Shown here piece after piece: positions 1 to 6,258 of a stretch of DNA of 64,000 bases (within the stretch, counting starts at the first letter, position 1; the number at the start of each line of letters is the position of its first letter). This DNA comes from Deefgea tanakiae. Lineage in GTDB: Bacteria; Pseudomonadota; Gammaproteobacteria; Burkholderiales; Chitinibacteraceae. The translations under genes were made by a program, and so were the position numbers. The DNA lies in assembly GCF_019665765.1 (NCBI RefSeq), contig NZ_CP081150.1:1302001-1366000 (forward strand), written 5' to 3'. The notes below the pieces were generated by a model, which worked only from the letters and a program-made list of their open reading frames with translations, was not told the DNA's origin and did not search any database.

Positions 1-209
1 CCTCCAGCGCATTGCATCTCAATCGCTTGGAGTATTTCATTATCTGGGGTGCATTGGCCGGTGTCATTCAGATTCTGGTTTATGTGTGCCTTACACGCTG
101 CATCAAAGAAATGCCGCAGGCGATTATGGAAAACAATGTTGCAGTGGGCGCGCTAGCAGGGAGCGTTTCCTTGGCGGTCGGCGTGATTAATGCGGGTTGT
201 TTGTCTTAA
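1..209 (+). CDS. DUF350 (YjfL-family) membrane protein, C-terminal part
   Basis: The reading frame is open from the first bases of the window, so only the C-terminal ~68 residues are seen. Two hydrophobic segments are visible (IIWGALAGVIQILVYVCL and VAVGALAGSVSLAVGVINAG), and the end INAGCLS is typical of the DUF350/YjfL family of small integral membrane proteins. The conserved Gly/Ala pattern of the last helix and the terminal small residues support the call. The TTG near position 12 is not the start, because the frame continues upstream of it. Function is unknown; relatives sit beside PspA, SPFH, DUF4178 and polyamine genes. It is probably the promoter-proximal part of the cluster that runs to 5403. 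Confidence 0.75.
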   Translation, partial: SSALHLNRLEYFIIWGALAGVIQILVYVCLTRCIKEMPQAIMENNVAVGALAGSVSLAVGVINAGCLS

Positions 210-229
210 ATTTTAGGGTTTTGAAAGAA

Positions 230-526
230 ATGAATGCATCGCTTTTTCGTTACACACTGGTCGTTCTTGCATTTTTACTGGCGGGGCTAGAGGCTTATCA
301 GTTTACGCAAACCTTTGCATGGAGCGACGCGCTGATTGCCCTTGGTTTTTTGTTGATGGGGATTTCGATGTGGAGTAACCCGAGTTTGGTGTGGCCTTAT
401 GAAGTGGCGAAACCGAACGAGATGGCACGAATTACGCCACAAGTTTCGCATGCGATGTATTCGATTGCGCGCATTTTGGTTGCGGGCGGTGTCGTGATCA
501 AGGTTTTTCAAGCTTTTGCGGTGTGA
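230..526 (+). CDS. Small hypothetical membrane protein (98 aa)
   Basis: I do not recognise this family. The ATG at 230 is preferred over a TTG 33 bases upstream, which would start inside an unlikely leader. The protein has hydrophobic segments at about residues 6-24 (LFRYTLVVLAFLLAGLEAY), 32-50 (ALIALGFLLMGISMW) and 76-95 (ARILVAGGVVIKVFQAF), with a Trp/Pro-rich loop between the last two. It begins 20 bases after the DUF350 stop, in the same orientation, so it is probably co-transcribed and acts in the inner membrane with its neighbours. No catalytic motif is seen. Confidence 0.6.
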   Translation: MNASLFRYTLVVLAFLLAGLEAYQFTQTFAWSDALIALGFLLMGISMWSNPSLVWPYEVAKPNEMARITPQVSHAMYSIARILVAGGVVIKVFQAFAV

Positions 527-545
527 GTTGTGCTGTGGATTTATG

Positions 546-575
546 AATTGAGTCATTCTGACTCAATTGTTGTTT
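546..575 (+). terminator. Perfect 10-bp inverted repeat with weak T-rich tail
   Basis: The arms AATTGAGTCA (546-555) and TGACTCAATT (559-568) are perfect reverse complements around a 3-base loop, followed by GTTGTTT. It could be a weak intrinsic terminator or attenuator after the 98-residue membrane protein gene. Because the stem is a symmetric AT-rich sequence, an operator is also possible. It lies just before the ribosome binding site of the next gene. Confidence 0.4.
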
Positions 576-602
576 CCTAATCGTGATTTTGGAGCTTGGA
601 CT

Positions 603-902
603 ATGGCATTCGGTAATGTGGCAGTGGATGGGAGAAAGGTGGTTGATGGTTTTCAAGTCGGCAATCTTCATATTCTTGCTGGCGGCGTTTTGCGAGTGAA
701 TGGCTTTGTGATTGGAAATTTGATTGTTGAAGCTGGCTCAAAAACGGTGATTTCTGGGTTCTTGATCGGGAATCTTGTTCGTCGCGGCGGCGAACTTGAA
801 GTGGGTGGTTTTCATGTTGGTAATGTGATTGATCAGTCCAAAGCCTTGGAACAAAAGTTTTTAAAACCAGTCGCGCCAAAACGCGTTCATCAATTGAAGT
901 AA
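603..902 (+). CDS. Small 18-residue-repeat protein, predicted beta-solenoid (bactofilin-like)
   Basis: The ATG at 603 follows GGAG at 591-594 with 8-base spacing, so it is preferred over an upstream in-frame start at 567. Residues ~15-80 contain four copies of a motif of the form V-x-G-F-x-V/I-G-N-L/V (VDGFQVGNL, VNGFVIGNL, ISGFLIGNL, VGGFHVGNV), spaced 18, 18 and 17 residues apart. A partial fifth copy comes before them. Rungs of this length with alternating hydrophobics and Gly-Asn turns are typical of short beta-helices such as bactofilins, which polymerise on membranes. The last ~25 residues are a basic tail (KALEQKFLKPVAPKRVHQLK). The bactofilin comparison is structural inference, not demonstrated homology. 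No signal peptide is seen, so it is probably cytoplasmic. Confidence 0.65.
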   Translation: MAFGNVAVDGRKVVDGFQVGNLHILAGGVLRVNGFVIGNLIVEAGSKTVISGFLIGNLVRRGGELEVGGFHVGNVIDQSKALEQKFLKPVAPKRVHQLK

Positions 903-927
903 TCAGTCTATCAATTTGGAGATCGTC

Positions 928-2061
928 ATGAGTCTCGGTTCATTTATTAAAAAGCAATTTATCGACATTCTGCAGTGGAATGAAGACAGCGATGGCGTGT
1001 TGGCTTATCGCTTTCCAATGGCTGATTTTGAAATTCAGTACGGTGGCAGCCTCACGGTGCGCGAATCGCAAATGGCGGTGTTTTTGAATGAAGGCCAAGT
1101 TGCTGATGTATTTGGCGCTGGCATGTACAAGCTCACCACGCAAACGCTGCCAGTACTGACTTACCTGAAAAACTGGGACAAGCTGTTTGAGTCGCCATTC
1201 AAATCGGATGTGTATTTCTTTAGCACCCGCCTGCAGCTTGGCCGTAAATGGGGTACCCCGCAACCAATTACGATTCGCGATGCTGATTTTGGTATGGTGC
1301 GAATGCGTGCGTTTGGTGTTTATTCGTATAAATTGGTCGATCCCAAATTATTCTTTACCGAAATCAGCGGTACGCGTGAAGTCTATACCCGCGACGATTT
1401 AGAGCTGCAATTGCGTAATTTGGTGATCTCAACGATGACCAGCGCCCTTGGCGGATCAGGCGTGCCATTCCTTGATATGGCGGGTAATCAAGGCTTGATG
1501 GGACAAAAAATCAGCGAAGCGCTGGTTCCTGTGTTCGCCAAATACGGTTTGGAACTCGACAACTTCGCCGTTGAAAACATCAGCTTGCCGGAAGAACTAC
1601 AAAAAGCCATTGATACGCGGATTTCGATGGGCATGATTGGCGATATGGCCAGATTCACCCAATACCAAACCGCCACTGCGATTCCTCTTGCCGCACAAAA
1701 CGAAGGCGGCATGGCCGGAATCGGCGCAAGTATGGCGGCGGGTGTGGGTATGGGTCAGATGATGGCGAACGCCATGAATACAGCCATGAACCCAAATGCT
1801 CAAGCAGCGCCGCAAGCGGGCGTTGGTGTCGGCATGGGAGTTGATGGTGGTATGGGTGTAGGACTATTTGCTAATGCAGGACAGCAAGCAATACCCGCAG
1901 CAGCATCGCCAGCACCTAGTGCGCCACAAGCAGTCGCTATTGATCCAAATAGCCCTCAGGCCAAACTCGGTCAACTCAAAGGCTTGCTCGACCAAGGCTT
2001 AATTTCGCAAGCGGATTACGATGGAGCGAAAGCGGAAGTGTTGAAAAAGTTAATTGGCTAA
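928..2061 (+). CDS. SPFH-domain (virion core protein-like) protein with C-terminal SHOCT motif
   Basis: The ATG at 928 follows GGAG (918-921) at 6 bases. Residues ~5-235 look like the SPFH/band-7-like fold of bacterial proteins often named 'virion core protein': a short amphipathic N-terminus (LGSFIKKQFIDILQW), then ESQMAVFLNEGQVADVFGAG, then a long mixed alpha/beta region ending in a helix before the linker. Residues ~250-335 are a low-complexity Gly/Met/Ala linker. The last ~35 residues (AKLGQLKGLLDQGLISQADY onward) are a SHOCT oligomerisation motif. SPFH proteins form membrane-associated oligomers, and this group is often encoded near PspA-type stress genes. The usual internal zinc ribbon is not visible; a zinc-ribbon protein is encoded separately just downstream. 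Confidence 0.8.
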   Translation: MSLGSFIKKQFIDILQWNEDSDGVLAYRFPMADFEIQYGGSLTVRESQMAVFLNEGQVADVFGAGMYKLTTQTLPVLTYLKNWDKLFESPFKSDVYFFSTRLQLGRKWGTPQPITIRDADFGMVRMRAFGVYSYKLVDPKLFFTEISGTREVYTRDDLELQLRNLVISTMTSALGGSGVPFLDMAGNQGLMGQKISEALVPVFAKYGLELDNFAVENISLPEELQKAIDTRISMGMIGDMARFTQYQTATAIPLAAQNEGGMAGIGASMAAGVGMGQMMANAMNTAMNPNAQAAPQAGVGVGMGVDGGMGVGLFANAGQQAIPAAASPAPSAPQAVAIDPNSPQAKLGQLKGLLDQGLISQADYDGAKAEVLKKLIG

Positions 2062-2078
2062 AAGAAAAGGAAATTGAA

Positions 2079-2360
2079 GTGGAGTCAATATTTTTTGGCG
2101 TGGTCATTATTGCTGGGCTGATATTACTGAATCGGTTTTTCCCATTTATGCCTTGGACTACGCTTGAGTGGCAATCTTTGCCAACGGAATCAGAGTATCG
2201 GCAATTACATCCTAGCGCTGTAAAAAATGATATTAGCCATTGTGTGTATTGCGATAGCGTTCAACAGTTTGATTTTCCTGCATTTAATCCGGGCGTGGTC
2301 CATCGCAAGGTTTTATGTGCGAAGTGCAAAAAGCCACTTTGGCGGGTGACCTTGGAATAA
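2079..2360 (+). CDS. Membrane-anchored zinc-ribbon protein (93 aa)
   Basis: The GTG start at 2079 follows AAGG (2067-2070) at 8 bases; no upstream ATG is available. Residues 2-19 are a hydrophobic N-terminal anchor (VVIIAGLILLNRFFPF). The cytoplasmic part has two cysteine pairs, HCVYCDS near residue 48 and LCAKCKKP near residue 81, which should bind one zinc ion. No known family is recognised. It begins 17 bases after the SPFH gene and may supply the zinc-binding module that some SPFH relatives carry internally. Confidence 0.65.
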   Translation: MESIFFGVVIIAGLILLNRFFPFMPWTTLEWQSLPTESEYRQLHPSAVKNDISHCVYCDSVQQFDFPAFNPGVVHRKVLCAKCKKPLWRVTLE

Positions 2361-2388
2361 CTTTTTTATGTCTTTTATTGGAATCCTG

Positions 2389-2517
2389 ATGAATACGATA
2401 ACCATGTTGTTAGGTTTATTGGGTGCGATTTGCATGATGTGGGCCTGCTGGGCTTTCGATCGTTATTACGATGAGTCTGATAAGAAAAATCTGAATCACA
2501 ATCAGGGTAATGAATAA
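2389..2517 (+). CDS. 42-residue single-pass membrane peptide
   Basis: A small open frame reads MNTITMLLGLLGAICMMWAC, then WAFDRYYDESDKKNLNHNQG and a short end. The ATG at 2389 follows TTGGA (2378-2382) at 6 bases; an earlier in-frame ATG at 2368 has no such site. Its TAA stop (2515-2517) shares one base with the next ATG in a TAATG overlap, which suggests coupled translation. The N-terminal half is one transmembrane helix and the C-terminal half is charged. No family is recognised. Support comes from the start site, the overlap and the membrane-type composition. Confidence 0.55.
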   Translation: MNTITMLLGLLGAICMMWACWAFDRYYDESDKKNLNHNQGNE

Positions 2518-2921
2518 TGAGCTTTCGAGGGTCTTGTGCTTGCAAAACAATCTCTTATGAGGTTGATGAGTTAGCTGGCGGTATTTCGCATTGCCATTGC
2601 GTGACTTGCCGTAAAACCCATGCTGCCGCGTTTAATTCTGCTGCGGGCGTGAAGCCCGAGTCGTTTCGCTGGTTGGCTGGCGAAGATCAGCTTAGTCAGT
2701 TTGAGTCGTCGCCGGGTAAGGTGCGCTATTTTTGCTCGAAGTGCGGTAGTCATTTATTGGCGAAAAAAGAAGGGCGTCCTTTGTGGGTGTTACGAGTAGC
2801 AACTTTGGACAATGATCCACATGTGCGGCCCGAGCAGCATATTTGGACTTCGCATAATGTGGATTGGTTGGATTATGAAGAAATACCGAAATACCTTGAA
2901 TGGCAACCCAATAGAGTTTGA
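2517..2921 (+). CDS. GFA-family (CENP-V/formaldehyde-activating-like) zinc protein
   Basis: The 134-residue protein has the GFA cysteine pattern: GSCAC at residues 5-9, HCHCVTCRK at 25-33 and FCSKCGSHL at 72-80. These residues bind two zinc ions in the family. The founding member was reported to speed glutathione-formaldehyde adduct formation, but most relatives have no proven reaction, so the substrate here is unknown. The start overlaps the stop of the small membrane peptide by one base, and its own stop overlaps the next gene's likely TTG start. Its place inside a DUF350/DUF4178/AdoMet decarboxylase cluster could point to thiol or glutathione-polyamine chemistry; that is inference. Confidence 0.85.
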   Translation: MSFRGSCACKTISYEVDELAGGISHCHCVTCRKTHAAAFNSAAGVKPESFRWLAGEDQLSQFESSPGKVRYFCSKCGSHLLAKKEGRPLWVLRVATLDNDPHVRPEQHIWTSHNVDWLDYEEIPKYLEWQPNRV

Positions 2922-3370
2922 TTTTGAATAAAGTTACTGAGTTGTTACTTGTATTTATTTTGAGCATTTTAGTAGGTGGCCTACTTACGACTTTGTACCT
3001 GTTTGAAGGCGCTGCGCCGAAAGGTTTGCTCAGTGCTTTGAATTGGGCTATGACATTTTGCGGAATGGTGTTTTTTATTTCGCTTTGTGGCTGCTTGTTT
3101 GTAAGCGAACAAACTCGGCGGCGTCGCTTTGGCTTATGGATGGGAGCATTGGGTTGCTTTGGTGTATTTAAGGTTTTGAGTGATTGGTTAAAACCAGGTG
3201 AAGATATTGATTGTGGCGGGCGCTTGTTAGATTACTCGACTTGCTTTGTTATAAGCCACTTGCCTATGAGCTTACAAGGCCCTGCATGGTTTGTGATTTT
3301 GTTGTTGCTGCTGCTTGGGCTTTCCTTTTTCACGGCGTTAGGTTGGAAAATGTATGTTGATGAACGTTGA
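2918..3370 (+). CDS. Multi-pass hypothetical membrane protein (150 aa)
   Basis: No ATG is available near the N-terminus. The TTG at 2918 overlaps the GFA stop in a TTGA arrangement; another TTG at 2924 is possible. Hydrophobic segments lie at about residues 8-29, 42-64, 70-88 and 122-145, the last rich in leucine (VILLLLLLGLSFF). A short loop has three Cys (around DCGGRLLDYSTC). No family is recognised. It is an inner-membrane component of the cluster, co-oriented and overlapping its upstream neighbour. A short hairpin (CTGGC-TTT-GCCAG, 3373-3385) lies between it and the next gene. Confidence 0.55.
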   Translation: MILNKVTELLLVFILSILVGGLLTTLYLFEGAAPKGLLSALNWAMTFCGMVFFISLCGCLFVSEQTRRRRFGLWMGALGCFGVFKVLSDWLKPGEDIDCGGRLLDYSTCFVISHLPMSLQGPAWFVILLLLLLGLSFFTALGWKMYVDER

Positions 3371-3401
3371 AACTGGCTTTGCCAGCTTAATGGGGCTTTA
3401 A

Positions 3402-4886
3402 ATGTTCCGTTCCGCCTGTCCCTCGTGTGGCGCTGAAGTTTTATTTCGATCTACTATTTCGGCAGTCGCTATTTGCGAGTATTGCCAGAGTACCGTGCTG
3501 CGCAGTGCCGATGAGGTTAAAGACTTCGGCAAAATCGGTAAGGTGCTCGAAGACTATTCGCCGATTCAAATTGGTACGTCGGGCGTGTTTGCTGGGCGTG
3601 CGTTTACGGTGCTGGGGCGGATTCAGTTGCGGTATGAGGCTGGATTGTGGAACGAGTGGTATGTGTCCTTCGATGACGGTCAGCAAGGCTGGCTGGCTGA
3701 TACATCGGGGCAGTTTATGTTTACACTGCCGTTATCAGAAACGACTGCGGCTACGAGTTCGCCTGCGTTCGATGCCTTTACGCCTGAAATGCGTTACGAG
3801 CACGGCGGACGCGTATATGTTGTAACGGATGTACGTACTGCGCAGTGTATTGGCGGGCAGGGTGAGTTGCCGTTTGCGCTTGGGCAGGGTTATGAGGCCA
3901 AAGTGGTCGACTGCCGCAGTGCGGATCGCTTTCTGACGGTTGATTTTTCCGATGTTACGCTGTTTAAGCCTAATCCCACGCTGTACATCGGCGAGGCGGT
4001 TGAGTTAAAAAACTTGCAATTGCAGCTGTTGCGAGACGCCGAAACCATTTTGGCGAGTGCTGGACGCCTAAAAGGCACGGGTGCCGTACTCGATTGCCCG
4101 AGCTGCGGTAGCCCGTTGAAATATCAAGCGGGGGTGGCGACGCAGATTGTGTGTAAAGCGTGTGCGTCCGTCGTTGATTGCTCGGGTGATAAAGCGCTGG
4201 TGCTGGAAAAACACACCGCCGCTGCTCAATACCACGCTACGCTGGATGTCGGCGATAGTGCGGCAATTGATGGTGTTAATTGGAAAATTATTGGTCTGAT
4301 TGAAATGGAAGAGACCAATGATGCTGATTCAAGCTGGACTGAATATCTACTGTATAACGCGCAGCAAGGGTTTTTCTGGTTAGTCGAATCGAATGATGGC
4401 TGGTATCAAGTTGAGGTTCTGAATCGTTTACCTGATAGTTGGACCAATGAATCCGCCGTACTAGATGGTGTGCGTTATCGCCGGCCATTTGAGTTATATA
4501 GCGCCAAAGTGACGTATGCGGCTGGTGCGTTTAACTGGCGGGTGAGTGTGGGTGACCAAGTGAGCTGCGCTGAGTATGAGCATAACGGTGAGCGGCTTTG
4601 TAAAGAGAAAAGTCAGACCGAAGTGATCTGGTCAAAATCAAAACGTATCCCCAATCAATTGGTCGAACAATGGTTTGGAAAAGGTAAGATCATTACGCCG
4701 ATAAGTAATTCGGGTGTGGATTCGGCGAGTAATCGACATTTGTCGATGCTATTTATTGTCGGATTGCTGGTGCTGAATATTCCATTGGCCTTTGCGGGTT
4801 CTAATTTAATTGGCAGTTTGTTTTGGACTGGCTTGGCCGTGTGGTTAATCCGCTTGCCACTCAAGTCGGGTGAGGATGAAGAATGA
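3402..4886 (+). CDS. DUF4178-domain protein with two zinc ribbons
   Basis: The 494-residue protein starts at ATG 3402 after GGGG at 6-base spacing. It opens with a zinc ribbon (CPSCGAE, then CEYCQS near residue 26), followed by a first DUF4178 domain (~50-150, with the typical WNEWYVSFDDGQQGWLAD). A second ribbon follows near residues 230-255 (CPSCGSPL ... CKACAS) and a second DUF4178-like copy (~275-400, TEYLLYNAQQGFFWLVES). The C-terminal ~50 residues hold two transmembrane helices. DUF4178 proteins are linked by gene neighbourhood to DUF350, AdoMet decarboxylase and membrane-stress genes, but their activity is unknown. The stop overlaps the start of the small lipoprotein gene in an ATGA arrangement. 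Confidence 0.85.
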   Translation: MFRSACPSCGAEVLFRSTISAVAICEYCQSTVLRSADEVKDFGKIGKVLEDYSPIQIGTSGVFAGRAFTVLGRIQLRYEAGLWNEWYVSFDDGQQGWLADTSGQFMFTLPLSETTAATSSPAFDAFTPEMRYEHGGRVYVVTDVRTAQCIGGQGELPFALGQGYEAKVVDCRSADRFLTVDFSDVTLFKPNPTLYIGEAVELKNLQLQLLRDAETILASAGRLKGTGAVLDCPSCGSPLKYQAGVATQIVCKACASVVDCSGDKALVLEKHTAAAQYHATLDVGDSAAIDGVNWKIIGLIEMEETNDADSSWTEYLLYNAQQGFFWLVESNDGWYQVEVLNRLPDSWTNESAVLDGVRYRRPFELYSAKVTYAAGAFNWRVSVGDQVSCAEYEHNGERLCKEKSQTEVIWSKSKRIPNQLVEQWFGKGKIITPISNSGVDSASNRHLSMLFIVGLLVLNIPLAFAGSNLIGSLFWTGLAVWLIRLPLKSGEDEE

Positions 4887-5044
4887 ATAGCGGCTTATAT
4901 CGCTTGTATTGCATCGCGATTGTCACCATCTGTAGTTTGATCAATTTGTCTTCGTGTAGTTCGTCGAGCTCAAATAGCAGTTCGCGCGGCTGGGGAAGTG
5001 GATATTCGTCGGGCGGCAGTTATTCTGGCGGCGGTCATAAATAA
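4883..5044 (+). CDS. Ser/Gly-rich small lipoprotein (53 aa)
   Basis: An open frame overlaps the DUF4178 stop (ATGA at 4883-4886), and its TAA overlaps the next ATG (TAATG, 5042-5046). It encodes a basic/hydrophobic N-terminus (GLYRLYCIAIVTICSLINL), the lipobox-like LSSC, then a Ser-rich run and a Gly/Ser/Tyr tail ending GGGHK. The lipobox and signal-like segment suggest a lipid-anchored envelope peptide. Both overlaps fit a translationally coupled operon. No homologue is recognised. The tail resembles the small low-complexity proteins found beside DUF350 genes, which is only an impression. Confidence 0.6.
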   Translation: MNSGLYRLYCIAIVTICSLINLSSCSSSSSNSSSRGWGSGYSSGGSYSGGGHK

Positions 5045-5403
5045 TGCATGTTTCCATTTCTCCCCCCAAGGGGCAGCATGTATTGGCCGATTTGTACGGC
5101 TGTGACGCGCAGCAATTGGCCAATCCTGAATGGATTGCTGATTGCTTATTGCTTGCAGCTCAGGCAGCTGGGGCGACGGTGCTCAATTCCCATTTTCATC
5201 ACTTTGGTGAGCAGCAAGGTGTGACGGGGGTGCTGCTCTTGATGGAGTCTCACATCAGCATTCACACTTGGCCTGAGCATGGTTACGCCGCGATTGATTT
5301 GTTTATGTGTGGTCAGGCACAAGTGGATGCGGCACTTTGTTCCTTGATATCAAAAATTACGAGTAAAGAGCAATCGATTCAATTGATTGAGCGTGGCTTT
5401 TAA
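5044..5403 (+). CDS. speH: S-adenosylmethionine decarboxylase proenzyme
   Basis: The 119-residue protein matches the short prokaryotic class (SpeH type). The self-cleavage motif ESHISIHTWPEH is at residues 68-79, where Ser69 would become the pyruvoyl group, and the conserved DLFMCG with its Cys follows. The enzyme decarboxylates AdoMet to supply aminopropyl groups for spermidine. No spermidine synthase is present downstream; a partner could lie upstream of the window or elsewhere. The start overlaps the lipoprotein stop by one base. Its place at the end of the DUF350-DUF4178 cluster suggests a role beyond bulk spermidine synthesis; that is inference from context. Confidence 0.92.
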   Translation: MHVSISPPKGQHVLADLYGCDAQQLANPEWIADCLLLAAQAAGATVLNSHFHHFGEQQGVTGVLLLMESHISIHTWPEHGYAAIDLFMCGQAQVDAALCSLISKITSKEQSIQLIERGF

Positions 5404-5487
5404 TGGGTATGTGCACCTAGCTATTGTCTAGAAATGGCTGCGTGTATATACATTGATGTATTTTGTTGGCTTGCTGGGAGGCAAAGA

Positions 5488-6258
5488 ATGAGTCAAATTC
5501 TTAAAATTGCCTCGTACAATATCCATAAAGGCATGTCGCCACTGAATCAAAATTTTGTCTTGCATGGTGTACGGCAAGCTTTAAAAACGCTCGATCCTGA
5601 TTTGGTTTTCCTGCAAGAAGTGCAGGGAGCGCATCATAGCTTGGCTAAAAAAATCCCGACATGGCCCAGTGACGCGCAGCATGAGTATTTGGCGGGCGAC
5701 GTGTTGTTTTCGGCTTATGGCAGTAATGCGCATTATCAATTGGGTCACCATGGTAATGCGCTGTTGTCGCGGTTCCCTATTTTGCACCGAAGCAATCATG
5801 ACTTAACGCTGCATCGTTTTGAGCAACGTGGCTTATTGTATTGCCAATTGGATTTGCCATCTTGGCAGCAGCCTTTGCATGCGTTTTGCGTTCATTTGAA
5901 TTTGCGTGCCAGTGATCGTCGTAAGCAGTTGCAACTGATGGTCAAGGCGATTGGCGAGCAAGTTCCTGTGGATGAGCCGCTGGTGCTGGCGGGGGATTTT
6001 AACGATTGGCGTGGTGAAGTGAGTGCCATTTTGCAGGGCGAACTCGGCATGAACGAGGCTTTTCAAGCGTTGCATGGCACTCACGCTCGCAGCTTTCCGG
6101 CGCGGATGCCGTTTTTCTCTCTGGACCGAATCTATACGCGCGGTTTTGAAATTCAGACTGCCGAAGTTTTGATGGGCGCGCCATGGCGTAGTCTGTCTGA
6201 TCACGCGCCGCTGTATGCCACGATGGCTCGAGATTTGTCAGGGGTGCATAAAAAGTGA
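5488..6258 (+). CDS. Endonuclease/exonuclease/phosphatase (EEP) family protein
   Basis: The ATG at 5488 follows GGAGG (5477-5481) at 6 bases, a strong site, so an earlier in-frame start at 5434 is rejected. The 256-residue protein carries the EEP metal-dependent hydrolase motifs: ASYNIHKG near the N-terminus, FLQEVQ, GDFNDWRG around residue 170 and SDHAPLYA near the C-terminus. Family members cleave phosphodiesters in DNA, sugars or lipids; no signal peptide is seen here. The stop overlaps the clsB start (TGATG). This pairing with cardiolipin synthase recurs in betaproteobacteria and hints at a phospholipid-related substrate, which is inference. Confidence 0.88.
   Translation: MSQILKIASYNIHKGMSPLNQNFVLHGVRQALKTLDPDLVFLQEVQGAHHSLAKKIPTWPSDAQHEYLAGDVLFSAYGSNAHYQLGHHGNALLSRFPILHRSNHDLTLHRFEQRGLLYCQLDLPSWQQPLHAFCVHLNLRASDRRKQLQLMVKAIGEQVPVDEPLVLAGDFNDWRGEVSAILQGELGMNEAFQALHGTHARSFPARMPFFSLDRIYTRGFEIQTAEVLMGAPWRSLSDHAPLYATMARDLSGVHKK

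Noticed and set aside
12-209. TTG at 12 as the start of a 65-residue protein
   Set aside because: The frame is open upstream to the window edge and the sequence fits the C-terminal half of DUF350, so this is a cut gene.
928-2061. Prophage origin suggested by the family name 'virion core protein'
   Set aside because: The name is historical. There are no other phage genes, att sites or integrases nearby, and the domain is an SPFH-type cellular protein.
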